Translations under genes and position numbers: made by a program | DNA from: an uncultured Bacteroidia bacterium | GTDB taxonomy: Bacteria > Bacteroidota > Bacteroidia > Bacteroidales > UBA932 | NCBI GenBank assembly: GCA_902784965.1 | Contig: CACZWU010000010.1 | Coordinates: 1 to 59,394, forward strand | Reading direction: 5' to 3' | DNA: 59,394 nucleotides | In this document: positions 9,580 to 18,286 of the stretch, piece after piece | Layout of the letters: each line of letters opens with the position of its first letter | Position numbering within the stretch: the first letter of the stretch is position 1 | Notes under the pieces: generated by a model | The model's database searches: none | Told to the model about the DNA's origin: nothing | Seen by the model: only the letters and a program-made list of their open reading frames with translations

Positions 9580-10149
9580 CTAGGCTTCCGGAGCTTCAGC
9601 GGGAGCTTCTGCAGCAGCTTCAGCTTCTGCAGCGGCGGCAGCGGCTTCCTCAGCAGCAGCCTTGGCAGCGGCCTCGGCGGCAGCTGCGAGCTCGGCTTTC
9701 TTCTTGGCGATGGCCTCAGCGCGCTCTTCGTTGACCTTGGCTTCTGCTTTGACAGCAGCCTTGGCGGCTTCTGCGGCAGCGCTGGCGATGGTCTGCTTCT
9801 TCGAAGCGAGCTTGCCATCTTTCTGGGTCTTCCAAGCGGCGTAGCGGCGGTCGGCTTCCTCCTGCGAGAAAGCGCCTTTGGCCACACCACCCTGGAGGTG
9901 CTTCTTCAGCAGGACACCTTCATAGGAGAGGATACGGCGGGCCGTGGTGGTCGGCTGGGCACCTTTGTTGAGCCAGTCGAGGGCTTTTTCACCGTCGAGG
10001 ACGATGGTAGCGGGATTGGTGTTCGGGTTGTAGAGGCCGATCTGTTCGATCAGACGGCCGTCGCGCGGTGCGCGTGCGTCAGCAACGACAATGTGGAAAT
10101 ACGCGTAGTTTTTCTTGCCGTGACGCGAAAGGCGGATCTTAACTGCCAT
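9580..10149 (-). CDS. rpsP: 30S ribosomal protein S16 with Ala/Glu-rich tail
   Basis: S16 is an early-binding 30S assembly protein. Residues 1 to about 85 carry the family core (MAVKIRLSRHGKKNYAYFHI, ADARAPRDGRLIEQIGLYNP). The remaining roughly 100 residues are low-complexity Ala, Glu and Lys, ending in repeated AAAEAPAEAPEA-like units, and probably form a helix or a disordered tail. Standard S16 is about 80-90 residues; extended forms are common in Bacteroidota. It is followed by rimM, and a clear promoter lies 70 bp upstream. Confidence 0.96.
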   Translation of the reverse strand: MAVKIRLSRHGKKNYAYFHIVVADARAPRDGRLIEQIGLYNPNTNPATIVLDGEKALDWLNKGAQPTTTARRILSYEGVLLKKHLQGGVAKGAFSQEEADRRYAAWKTQKDGKLASKKQTIASAAAEAAKAAVKAEAKVNEERAEAIAKKKAELAAAAEAAAKAAAEEAAAAAAEAEAAAEAPAEAPEA

Positions 10150-10219
10150 TTTGCAATTGCTTTAAGTTAGTAATCAGTTCAATAATTGTAACTTCCCCAT
10201 CTTCTCGAGAAAGGGCTTG

Positions 10220-10249
10220 CAAAGATACGGATATTTTTTGAATTACAAA
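10220..10249 (-). promoter_or_regulatory. Promoter for rpsP-rimM
   Basis: Read on the minus strand, TTTG (10249-10246), 18 bp and TATCTTTG (10227-10220) match the Bacteroidota promoter. It sits about 70 bp before rpsP, inside the short gap after murF. Confidence 0.7.
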
Positions 10250-10253
10250 TTTT

Positions 10254-11579
<1,326 letters not shown>

Positions 11580-11587
11580 GGTTCTTC

Positions 11588-12022
11588 TTATTTTTTGCCT
11601 GTTGATCCGAATCCGCCGCTGCCGCGCTGGCTTTCCTCCAGCGCTTCCACCGGCTCCCATTCCACAGTTTCGTGACGGGCAACCACCATCTGCGCGATGC
11701 GTTCGCCCGGCTCGATGGTAAACGGCTCGTTCGAGAGATTGACCAGGATCACCTTGATCTCTCCCCGGTAGTCCGCATCGATGGTGCCCGGGGCGTTGAC
11801 GATCGAGATGCCGTGCTTGGCGGCCAGGCCGCTGCGGGGGCGGATCTGTGCCTCGAAACCGGCGGGCAGTTCGATGTGGAGTCCGGTCGGGACCAGGGTG
11901 CGTTCCAGCGGAGAAAGCGTCACGGCTTGCTCCAGATGGGCCCGCAGGTCCATTCCGGCGGAGAAAGGCGTGGCGTAGGCCGGCAGGTCGAACGGGGAGT
12001 GATTGACAATCTTTACTTTCAT
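11588..12022 (-). CDS. dut: dUTP diphosphatase (dUTPase)
   Basis: Dut hydrolyses dUTP to dUMP, keeping uracil out of DNA and feeding dTMP synthesis. The 144-residue protein has all five trimeric dUTPase motifs: [43 protein letters not shown] and the C-terminal [10 protein letters not shown] arm. Its start overlaps the end of the flippase gene by 4 bp (ATGA type), suggesting translational coupling, and murF starts 8 bp after it. Confidence 0.95.
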   Translation of the reverse strand: MKVKIVNHSPFDLPAYATPFSAGMDLRAHLEQAVTLSPLERTLVPTGLHIELPAGFEAQIRPRSGLAAKHGISIVNAPGTIDADYRGEIKVILVNLSNEPFTIEPGERIAQMVVARHETVEWEPVEALEESQRGSGGFGSTGKK

Positions 12023-13494
12023 ACGGCGGTTCTTCTTTTTTGTACCCTCAATATCACAACGGCTATTCCGACATATACCAGCGCAAAGAAGCCGTGTACC
12101 AGAATCTTGATGCCCAGGCTCATTTCGGGCAGAAGCGTCGACAAGCCCCATATGCCCAGACCTGCCGCGACCAGTACCAGCACAATGCCCCAGTTGTAGG
12201 GAATGGGATAGTGTTTCCGTCCCAGCAGGGCCGTCAGGACCAGCATCGTCAGGTAGCTGGCGATATGTCCCCACGCCGCAGCGTGATAGGAGTAGCGAGG
12301 CATGAAGATGATGTTCACGACGATGGTGACCACAAGCCCGGCCAGGGTGATCCAGACTGCGTAGCCCGTCTTTTCGGAGAGTTTGTACCAGATGTTGACG
12401 TTGAACAGGATGCCCGTGATGACATAGGCCATCAACATGATGGGCGTGATGTCGAGGCCCACGCGGAAATCCTTCCCCAGGATCAGGCCAATCTCGTCCA
12501 TGAAGAGCATCAGCACCACGAAACCGAACATGCAGAAGGCCGTGAAGTAATTGAGCACGTCGGCATAGATCTTCTTGCTGCCCTTGTCGCGTTCGCGCTG
12601 GAAGAAAAAGGGCTCCGCCGCATAGCGGAACATCTGCACGAAGAGCTGCATGATCACGGCCAGCTTCACGGCGGCCTGGTAGACGCCCAGGTCGGCCCGC
12701 CAGTTCACGGGGTCGGCATTGCAGAAGCGCATCAGCACGCGGTCCAGCACGTCGTTCATGATGCCCGGAAGACCGGCGACCATCAGCGGCAGAGAATAGA
12801 CCAGCAGGCGACGGATCAAGGCGCTGTCGAGCCGGAAGGCGAGTTTCAGCAATTCCGGCGCAATCAGCACCAGGCACACGATGCAGCTGACCAGGATGGC
12901 GAAGATGGGATAGGTGAAGTCGGGCGTCGCGCTGACGAAGCGGGTGAGCCATAGGCAGGAGCCTTCCGCAAACCGGGCGGCCAGCACCAGGTAGAGCAGC
13001 AGGTTGACGCCCAGCTCGGTCAGGATCTTGACGGTTTTGATGACGGCGAACTTCAGGGCCTTGTGCTCATGCCGCAGCTTGGCGAAGAGGATGGCGGTCG
13101 TGCAGTCGATCAGCAGGATGAGCCCGCAGTAGACGATGATGTTGCTGAAGCCGGCATAGCCCATGGCCGTGGCGATGTCGCCCGAGAAGACGGCCACCGC
13201 GGCAAAAAAGAAGGCACATACGCCGAACACCGTCACGAAGGCATTGGAGAAGACCTGATTGGGGTCAGCCCCTTCCTTCGTGGCATAGCGGAAACAGCCC
13301 GTCTCCAGGCCGAGGGTCAGCACGACCTGCAGCATGGCGATATAGGCCATGAACTCCGACATCACGCCGAAGTCCGACTGGGTCAGGACGCGGGTATAGA
13401 GCGGGACGAGGGCGAAATTGATGATCCGGGCCAGGATGGTACTGAGCCCGTAGATGGCGGTTTCGCCGGCCAGCTGTTTGATGGGATTTGCCAC
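12019..13494 (-). CDS. Oligosaccharide flippase / polysaccharide biosynthesis membrane protein
   Basis: A 491-residue integral membrane protein with about 12-14 hydrophobic segments and the N-terminal pattern of the MOP superfamily polysaccharide exporters ([39 protein letters not shown]). Such proteins flip lipid-linked glycans across the inner membrane. It is first in an operon with dut and murF, so it may handle a cell-wall or surface glycan precursor, but a specific substrate cannot be assigned. Its start is 50 bp from the divergent cyclophilin gene. Confidence 0.85.
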   Translation of the reverse strand: MANPIKQLAGETAIYGLSTILARIINFALVPLYTRVLTQSDFGVMSEFMAYIAMLQVVLTLGLETGCFRYATKEGADPNQVFSNAFVTVFGVCAFFFAAVAVFSGDIATAMGYAGFSNIIVYCGLILLIDCTTAILFAKLRHEHKALKFAVIKTVKILTELGVNLLLYLVLAARFAEGSCLWLTRFVSATPDFTYPIFAILVSCIVCLVLIAPELLKLAFRLDSALIRRLLVYSLPLMVAGLPGIMNDVLDRVLMRFCNADPVNWRADLGVYQAAVKLAVIMQLFVQMFRYAAEPFFFQRERDKGSKKIYADVLNYFTAFCMFGFVVLMLFMDEIGLILGKDFRVGLDITPIMLMAYVITGILFNVNIWYKLSEKTGYAVWITLAGLVVTIVVNIIFMPRYSYHAAAWGHIASYLTMLVLTALLGRKHYPIPYNWGIVLVLVAAGLGIWGLSTLLPEMSLGIKILVHGFFALVYVGIAVVILRVQKRRTAV

Positions 13495-13512
13495 TTGCTG
13501 TGATTTGTTCTA

Positions 13513-13540
13513 CAAAAGTAAGAAATAATCGTTAATTTTG
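13513..13540. promoter_or_regulatory. Divergent promoters for the flippase operon and the cyclophilin gene
   Basis: On the minus strand TACTTTTG (13520-13513) faces the flippase gene, 18 nt before its ATG. On the plus strand TAATTTTG (13533-13540) ends only 4 nt before the cyclophilin ATG at 13545, which implies an mRNA with almost no leader. The two boxes are 12 bp apart. Confidence 0.6.
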
Positions 13541-13544
13541 GGTT

Positions 13545-14240
13545 ATGAAACGTATACTGATTTATGCGGCAGCCGTGCTGGTCCTGCTGGCCGGCTGCAA
13601 AGGTAACAAAGAACAGGCGCCCGCCCCGGATGAGACCCAGGCCGAGGAGGCACAAACTACGGAAACAACGCAAGACGAAACTACCATGAACGAGACTCCT
13701 GCTGCTCCCGCCGACAAATGGGCGGAACTCGGCGATGAACCGAAACTGGTCATCAAGACCACCGACGGAACGATGACCGTCAAACTCTATGCAGACACTC
13801 CGCTGCACCGTGACAACTTCGTCAAATTGGCCAAGAAAGGCTTTTACAACGGAATCCTTTTCCACCGCATCATCAAGGGATTCATGATTCAGGGCGGCGA
13901 TCCGCTGACCAAGGATTCCACGCAGGTGGCAATGTATGGCACCGGCGGACCGGGTTATACCATCCCGGCCGAGATCCTGCCCAACCATACCCACAAGAAA
14001 GGCGCGCTGGCAGCCGCCCGTCGCGGCGACCAGGCCAACCCGGCCAAGGAGTCATCGGGTTCGCAGTTCTATATCGTCCAGGATGAAGAGGGCTGCAAGC
14101 ACCTCGACGGAGAATACACCATTTTCGGAGAAGTGGTCGACGGACTCGGCGTGGTCGACAAGATTGCCGCCGAGAAGACCGACTTCCGCGACCGTCCCCT
14201 CCGGAAAGTGGAAATAATTTCGATTACTCCCGCCGAATAA
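13545..14240 (+). CDS. Lipoprotein peptidyl-prolyl cis-trans isomerase (cyclophilin type)
   Basis: A 231-residue cyclophilin expected to be lipid-anchored in the envelope and to catalyse proline isomerisation during protein folding. The lipobox is LLAGC (Cys19), followed by an acidic Glu/Thr-rich linker to about residue 60. The cyclophilin core has FVKLAKKGFYNGILFHRIIK, FMIQGGDP, SSGSQFYIV and GEVVDGLGVVDKI. Compared with cytosolic cyclophilin A, the FHR and FMIQGGD motifs are kept. The TAnnTTTG box is 4 nt from the ATG. A sigma-54 promoter starts 18 bp after its stop. Confidence 0.93.
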   Translation: MKRILIYAAAVLVLLAGCKGNKEQAPAPDETQAEEAQTTETTQDETTMNETPAAPADKWAELGDEPKLVIKTTDGTMTVKLYADTPLHRDNFVKLAKKGFYNGILFHRIIKGFMIQGGDPLTKDSTQVAMYGTGGPGYTIPAEILPNHTHKKGALAAARRGDQANPAKESSGSQFYIVQDEEGCKHLDGEYTIFGEVVDGLGVVDKIAAEKTDFRDRPLRKVEIISITPAE

Positions 14241-14258
14241 TTTGTTTTGAGAAAAAGT

Positions 14259-14275
14259 TTGGCACACCCTTTGCT
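14259..14275 (+). promoter_or_regulatory. Sigma-54 (RpoN) promoter, copy B
   Basis: TTGGCACACCCTTTGCT is identical to copy A and matches YTGGCACR-N4-TTGCW. Expected transcription start is near 14286. It lies just past the cyclophilin stop and points away from that gene toward the sRNA-like core. Confidence 0.65.
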
Positions 14276-14285
14276 TAACCTAAAG

Positions 14286-14361
14286 TCAAATAGTTTTTTC
14301 ATAGGTTAAGTTTTAGGTTAAAGAATTAGGCGTTCCCGCAGCTGCAGAGAACGCCTTTTTC
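14286..14361 (+). ncRNA. Candidate sigma-54-dependent small RNA, copy B
   Basis: About 75 nt between the predicted sigma-54 start and an intrinsic terminator (GGCGTTC 14329-14335, loop of 13, GAACGCC 14349-14355, then TTTTTCTTT). The core holds TAGTTTTTTCATAGGTTAAG followed by a second AGGTTAAA, shared with copy A. The stem differs from copy A at one pair, changed on both sides, while the loops differ in length and sequence; this is the pattern expected of a conserved RNA hairpin. On the opposite strand an ATG in the core opens a frame running into the cyclophilin gene, which I judge a shadow. Function unknown. Confidence 0.55.
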
Positions 14362-14405
14362 TTTGTCTTCTGGTCAAGGAAATAGTCATTATATTGCGAA
14401 GATTG

Positions 14406-14437
14406 TTTGCAGGATATAAGAATAGTTCTTATATTTG
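14406..14437 (+). promoter_or_regulatory. Promoter and palindromic operator of the toxin-antitoxin pair
   Basis: TTTG at 14406-14409 and TATATTTG at 14430-14437 with 20 bp between form the promoter. A perfect palindrome with 9-bp arms, ATATAAGAA (14414-14422) and TTCTTATAT (14426-14434) around TAG, overlaps the -7 box. Ribbon-helix-helix antitoxins normally bind such sites to repress their own operon. The -7 box ends 5 nt before the antitoxin ATG. Confidence 0.65.
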
Positions 14438-14442
14438 CGAGT

Positions 14443-14691
14443 ATGAAAACTACAACCATAGCACTGGGATCGCATCTGGAGGCCTTTGTACAGGAATCTG
14501 TAACTTCCGGGCGATACAACAATGTCAGCGAAGTCATCAGGGCCGGAGTCAGACTGCTGGAAGAAAGAGAGAAGGCTCTGATGCAGCTCGATGAGGCTCT
14601 TCTTGAAGGAGAGATGAGTGGATATACTGTGATGACGAAAGAAGAACTGATCAAAGAGCTTGAAGATGAAGCAAGTACTATTCTCCGGTAA
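14443..14691 (+). CDS. ParD-type antitoxin
   Basis: An 82-residue protein with an N-terminal ribbon-helix-helix fold like ParD/CopG antitoxins (TTTIALGSHLEAFVQESVTS, YNNVSEVIRAGVRLLEERE) and a C-terminal acidic region (ALLEGEMSGYTVMTKEELIK) typical of the toxin-neutralising part. I used ATG 14443, placed 5 nt after the promoter box; an earlier in-frame start lies upstream of the promoter. It overlaps the toxin gene by 26 bp. It probably represses its own promoter through the palindrome at 14414-14434. Confidence 0.85.
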   Translation: MKTTTIALGSHLEAFVQESVTSGRYNNVSEVIRAGVRLLEEREKALMQLDEALLEGEMSGYTVMTKEELIKELEDEASTILR

Positions 14692-14950
14692 GGCCAGGCA
14701 AGATTTACTGGCAATCAGAGCACATACTGAATCTTTCTGGTCACTGCAGCAGGCCATCTATTATCGCGACTTGTTGCTGGATGAATGCTTTTCCATTCCT
14801 GAAAGGGAAGGAATCTTCTCATATCCGAAATACAAGGCATATTCGTACACACATTGCGGGCGCCACTTTATCTTCTTTAGTTCTTCGGCGAATGAGATCA
14901 AGGTCGTTCGCATTCTTCACGAGAAAATGAACTTTGCAAGCCATCTCTAA
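14666..14950 (+). CDS. ParE/RelE-superfamily toxin
   Basis: A 94-residue small basic protein with the RelE/ParE pattern (SGKARQDLLAIRAHTESFW, YYRDLLLDECFSI, YKAYSYTHCGRHFIFF, VVRILHEKMNF). ParE members inhibit gyrase, whereas RelE members cleave mRNA; the ParD-like partner favours the ParE type, but the activity is not proven by sequence. ATG 14666 (MKQVLFSGKARQ) overlaps the antitoxin reading frame. The pair sits in a stretch visibly richer in A and T than its neighbours, consistent with acquisition. Confidence 0.85.
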   Translation: MKQVLFSGKARQDLLAIRAHTESFWSLQQAIYYRDLLLDECFSIPEREGIFSYPKYKAYSYTHCGRHFIFFSSSANEIKVVRILHEKMNFASHL

Positions 14951-14957
14951 AAAGGTG

Positions 14958-14982
14958 GAATTTCATGGCCGGAACCTTGCCC
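14958..14982. repeat. 25-bp direct repeat, left copy
   Basis: A 25-base sequence beginning GAATTTCATGGCCGG is repeated without mismatch at 15862-15886. The two copies flank the outer-membrane protein gene. The rest of the 140-bp gap (14983-15091) has only a small GCCGC/GCGGC hairpin at 15051-15065 and no gene. Confidence 0.7.
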
Positions 14983-15091
14983 AGCCAAATACGTTCCCAG
15001 ATAATCTGGCCACATAGCGGCGCTTTCTTCTGTGTCGCGCAAAGGAGGACGCCGCAGTTTGCGGCTAACACTTGCCTACCCGATTTGGCCG

Positions 15092-15763
15092 CTAGAAGTG
15101 GAACCCGCAGGTCAGCATCACTGCGTGAAGGTAGGTGGATCCGTATACGCCGGCATTGGGATACTGGATCCGCATATTGCGCAGTCCGATGATGGCTTCA
15201 AGGCCCCACTGGAAATGACTTCCCATCCGGAATGTAACACTAGGCTGGATGCCAAAGTCAAAATCCTTGAATTTCTTCAAGCCATCCCGTGGATGATTCG
15301 GATCCGCATCGACGTAGTATGGGTTCTGATAGAGGACATACGATACGTCCGGCCCGAGGCCGAAGACAATGCCGAGCCTCTCGGTATCCAAATGATAGCG
15401 CAAGGACAGGAAGACATCGGCGCAGACCATCAGATCGGTGTCACCGCCGATAGCGAACATGCCGATAAGACTGGCCGTCTGTGCTCGAATGCCCGCACCC
15501 GGCATTAACGACATATTGCCGCCCAGACGTGTATCAAGCCCATAGGAGAGACGCAGGGTGGTTCCCAACACAGGAAGGCGGAAACCGTTGTGGCCGATAT
15601 TCAAGACCTCATAGTCTTTGTTGCTCCCGGTCTGATTGAAGGTACCGTTGTTGAATTGGATGATGTTTTCAACATTTTTACCATTCCAGAAACGATATCC
15701 CTGAGCAGGCAGGAGGGCAAAGGACAGCAATATAGTGCAAGCGCCCAGAACTAGTTTTTTCAT
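15092..15763 (-). CDS. Outer-membrane beta-barrel protein, unknown role
   Basis: A 223-residue protein with a signal peptide (MKKLVLGACTILLSFALLPA, cut near AQG), alternating hydrophobic strands such as LRLSYGLDTRLGGN, VFLSLRYHLD and FQWGLEAIIGLR, and a terminal Phe (LTCGFHF), the usual signature of an outer-membrane barrel recognised by Bam. About 8-10 strands would fit. The specific function is not recognisable. It is a single gene between two perfect 25-bp direct repeats, in a relatively AT-rich islet next to the toxin-antitoxin pair, and no TAnnTTTG box is obvious upstream. Confidence 0.7.
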   Translation of the reverse strand: MKKLVLGACTILLSFALLPAQGYRFWNGKNVENIIQFNNGTFNQTGSNKDYEVLNIGHNGFRLPVLGTTLRLSYGLDTRLGGNMSLMPGAGIRAQTASLIGMFAIGGDTDLMVCADVFLSLRYHLDTERLGIVFGLGPDVSYVLYQNPYYVDADPNHPRDGLKKFKDFDFGIQPSVTFRMGSHFQWGLEAIIGLRNMRIQYPNAGVYGSTYLHAVMLTCGFHF

Positions 15764-15861
15764 ATAAAAATACTTTACTATAAAGATGCATCTTAGCCGG
15801 AAAATGTTGCGTCAAGCAGGGAATTATCTGACATCCTTCCTTCTCGCCATCGGGCAGGGTC

Positions 15862-15886
15862 GAATTTCATGGCCGGAACCTTGCCC
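15862..15886. repeat. 25-bp direct repeat, right copy
   Basis: Identical to 14958-14982 and in the same orientation, 904 bp away. The flanking bases differ, so the repeat ends are sharp. It lies between the phosphohexomutase stop and the outer-membrane protein start, a 162-bp gap with no gene otherwise. Confidence 0.7.
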
Positions 15887-15925
15887 GTTTTGCTGCCAGA
15901 CTTTGCCCCCAAAGTCAGTAGGAGA

Positions 15926-17278
15926 TCAGACGAACTGCTCTATGACGGAGCGGGCTTCGGCGACTCTTTGCTCAACCTGCTCGAGGGTGTTGGCTTCACA
16001 GAGGAAGCGGAGGTAGGGTTCCGTGTTCGAAGGACGGACATTGAACCACCAGTTCTTGAACTCCACGCGGTAGCCGTCGAAATCGTAAAAGGCCGTGCTG
16101 GGCTCAGCAGCCATGAAATGATCCCTGACGGCATCCATCGCTGCCTGCTTGTTCTCCACGCGGAAATTGATCTCGCCCGAATTCTCGTAATGTTTGATGC
16201 GGGCCATCATGTCGGAGAACTTGATGCCTTCGCGTTTGAGCTTGGCCACGATGTTCAGGACCATGATCCCGGCCAGCAGGCCGCTGTCGCTGTAGAAGAA
16301 ATCGCGGAAATAGTAGTGGCCGGCCACTTCGCCGCCCCAGACGCCGCCAAGTTCGCGGAGCTTCGGCGCAGCGTAGGCGCGACCCACCCGCCACATGGCG
16401 ATCTGGGCACCCTGCGGCTCGAGGAATTCCGCCACAGATTTCGAGCTGCGGATGTCCTGCAGCACGATGCCTTTCTCCCCTTTTTCCTTAATGAAATACT
16501 CACCCAGCAGGGCGATGATCAGGTCGGGGGCGATGAAACTGCCCGTCTCGTCGATAAACATCACGCGGTCTGCGTCGCCGTCGTAGATGACACCCACGTC
16601 GCATTTCTGCGCGATAACCAGTTTCTGCAGGTCGACCACGTTTTCAGGCTGGAAAGGATTGGCCTCGTGATTGGGGAAACTGCCGTCGAGGGTATCGTAG
16701 AGATAATGCGGCTGGTCGCCGAAAATTTGATGGACGAAGATCGATGCCATGCCATTGGAACAGTCCATGCCGATGTTCAGGTTGGAGAAATCCTGCTTGA
16801 AACCGTTCAGGAACCGTACGTATTCTTCCCGTACATCGTAGTCGCAGACCGTACCCCGTTTTTCGGCGGGCGTTGTGGGACGGCCGTCCAGGATCCATTG
16901 CTCGATGGTGCTCAGGCCCGAGTCGTAGCCCACCGGCAAAGCGAGCTCGCGGGAGATCTTCAGGCCGTTGTCTTCCTTCGGGTTATGGGATGCCGTAATC
17001 TGGATGGAGGCCTTGAAACCGTGCCTGGCCGTGACATAGTAGACGAAAGGTGTGGTGCTCAACCCCAGGTCGCATACCTCGGCACCGGCGTCGAGCAGGC
17101 CGCTGAGCACGGCATCATGAAGGGCCGGAGAAGAGAGCCGCATGTCGCGGCCCAGCAGTACCTTGCGGGTACCCAGCAGTTCAGGGACGAAATAGGCGAC
17201 TTGATAGGCAAGCTCCGGCGTCAGGTCGGTGCCGAAATGGCCCCGGATGTCGTAGGCATGGAAAGCTTTCAGTTTCAT
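15926..17278 (-). CDS. Phosphomannomutase/phosphoglucomutase
   Basis: A 450-residue alpha-D-phosphohexomutase that interconverts hexose 1- and 6-phosphates for nucleotide sugar synthesis in the cytosol. Domain 1 has the active phosphoserine loop TASHNPKEDNG, domain 2 the metal loop DGDADRVMFID, domain 3 the sugar-binding region GGEVAGHYYFRDFF, and domain 4 the phosphate-binding RPSNTEPYLR. Mannose versus glucose preference cannot be settled from sequence. Its start is 4 bp after the def stop, so yqgF-def-mutase form one minus-strand operon. Confidence 0.93.
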   Translation of the reverse strand: MKLKAFHAYDIRGHFGTDLTPELAYQVAYFVPELLGTRKVLLGRDMRLSSPALHDAVLSGLLDAGAEVCDLGLSTTPFVYYVTARHGFKASIQITASHNPKEDNGLKISRELALPVGYDSGLSTIEQWILDGRPTTPAEKRGTVCDYDVREEYVRFLNGFKQDFSNLNIGMDCSNGMASIFVHQIFGDQPHYLYDTLDGSFPNHEANPFQPENVVDLQKLVIAQKCDVGVIYDGDADRVMFIDETGSFIAPDLIIALLGEYFIKEKGEKGIVLQDIRSSKSVAEFLEPQGAQIAMWRVGRAYAAPKLRELGGVWGGEVAGHYYFRDFFYSDSGLLAGIMVLNIVAKLKREGIKFSDMMARIKHYENSGEINFRVENKQAAMDAVRDHFMAAEPSTAFYDFDGYRVEFKNWWFNVRPSNTEPYLRFLCEANTLEQVEQRVAEARSVIEQFV

Positions 17279-17282
17279 AGCG

Positions 17283-17846
17283 TCATTTTTTGTCGGTTTT
17301 CACGCGATAGCGGGTATGGACATTGCCCCGGCTGATGTTCATCAGTTTGCCGGTGAGCATTTTCCGGCGGATGGGTGCGGCCCGGTCGACGAACAGGACG
17401 CCGTCGAGATGGTCCATTTCGTGCTGGATCATCCGTGCGGCGAAGCCCCCGAATTCCTCCTCTACCTCCTCGAAGGTTTCCGGATGGACGTAACGCACCT
17501 TGATACGGGCCGGTCGGCGGATCTCGGCGTCGACATTGGGAATGCTCAGGCAACCCTCTTCGTAGGAAGCGGTATCTTCGCTCTCGAAGGTAAAGGCGGG
17601 GTTGATCATCTCGCGGTGGAAACCCGCCAGTTCGGGATAACGGTCGGTCAGGTCGGTGCCGTCGACCACGAGGATGCGGCGCGATACGCCGACCTGCGGT
17701 GCGGCCAGGCCACAGCCGTCTGCGTGGTGCATCGTCTCGATCATATCGTCGATGAGCTTTTTGAGGCCTTCACGGTCTGCGAGGTCAGATTCCTCTGCAG
17801 CGGCACGCAGCACCTGGGAGCCGTAGAGATAGATGGGAAGGATCAT
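17283..17846 (-). CDS. def: Peptide deformylase
   Basis: Removes the formyl group from nascent protein N-termini. The 187-residue metalloenzyme has all three motifs: GCGLAAPQ (residues 44-51), EGCLSIP with the metal ligand Cys99, and QHEMDHLDG with ligands His142 and His146 and catalytic Glu143. The start codon overlaps the yqgF stop by 4 bp, pointing to translational coupling. Length is usual for the family. Confidence 0.97.
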   Translation of the reverse strand: MILPIYLYGSQVLRAAAEESDLADREGLKKLIDDMIETMHHADGCGLAAPQVGVSRRILVVDGTDLTDRYPELAGFHREMINPAFTFESEDTASYEEGCLSIPNVDAEIRRPARIKVRYVHPETFEEVEEEFGGFAARMIQHEMDHLDGVLFVDRAAPIRRKMLTGKLMNISRGNVHTRYRVKTDKK

Positions 17847-18265
17847 GATAGTGTCTTTTCGCGGTCAAGGTAGGTTTGCAGGATCAGGGCCGCGCTCACT
17901 TTGTCGACGGCGGCCTTGTCGCGGCGGTCCATCTTCTTCACGCCTCCGTCGATCATCGCACGGTGTGCGAGGACGGAAGTGAAGCGCTCGTCTTCGAGCG
18001 TGACGGGAACCGCCGGGAAATGTTTTTTCAACAGATGAAGGAAAGCATCGACATACGCCGCTGCCTCGGAAGGCTTGTTGTCGAGGTTCATGGGATAGCC
18101 CACGACGAAGCGCTCGATCGTCTCCGCTTCGGCATACTTTTTCAGATATTCTATTATCTTTGCAGACGGAACGGTCTCCAGGGCGGAGGCAAAGATGCGC
18201 AGCGGATCGCTGACGGCGACCCCTACGCGCTTCCTGCCATAATCGATGCCTACGATTCTGTCCAT
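17843..18265 (-). CDS. ruvX: YqgF/RuvX RNase H-fold protein (putative Holliday junction resolvase / pre-16S rRNA nuclease)
   Basis: A 140-residue protein of the YqgF family, implicated in 5' end maturation of 16S rRNA in E. coli and in Holliday junction resolution in other bacteria. Motifs: GIDYGRKRVGVAVSD at the N-terminus with the first catalytic Asp, FVVGYPMNLD, and LEDERFTSVLA with the second acidic residue; the last is in DKVSAALILQ. The TAnnTTTG box at 18277-18270 is only 4 nt before the ATG. It leads the yqgF-def-mutase operon. Confidence 0.92.
   Translation of the reverse strand: MDRIVGIDYGRKRVGVAVSDPLRIFASALETVPSAKIIEYLKKYAEAETIERFVVGYPMNLDNKPSEAAAYVDAFLHLLKKHFPAVPVTLEDERFTSVLAHRAMIDGGVKKMDRRDKAAVDKVSAALILQTYLDREKTLS
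18155..18162 (+). promoter_or_regulatory. Possible promoter box inside yqgF for the LytM-dxr-rseP genes
   Basis: TATCTTTG on the plus strand matches TAnnTTTG, about 125 bp before the LytM-like gene. A good -33 element is not evident, so this is a weak call. Confidence 0.3.
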
Positions 18266-18269
18266 AATG

Positions 18270-18277
18270 CAAAGGTA
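18270..18277 (-). promoter_or_regulatory. Promoter box of yqgF
   Basis: The minus strand reads TACCTTTG, a TAnnTTTG match ending 4 nt before the yqgF ATG at 18265, suggesting a leaderless transcript. Confidence 0.5.
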
Positions 18278-18286
18278 ACGAATTCT

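Noticed and set aside
11588..12952. 454-codon frame containing dut
   Set aside because: Only the last 144 codons are dUTPase; the rest is the flippase gene out of frame.
15051..15065. GCCGC-AGTTT-GCGGC hairpin as a terminator
   Set aside because: No T-run follows on either strand.
15869..17335. 488-codon plus-strand frame over the phosphohexomutase
   Set aside because: Antisense shadow; the minus strand has all four phosphohexomutase motifs.
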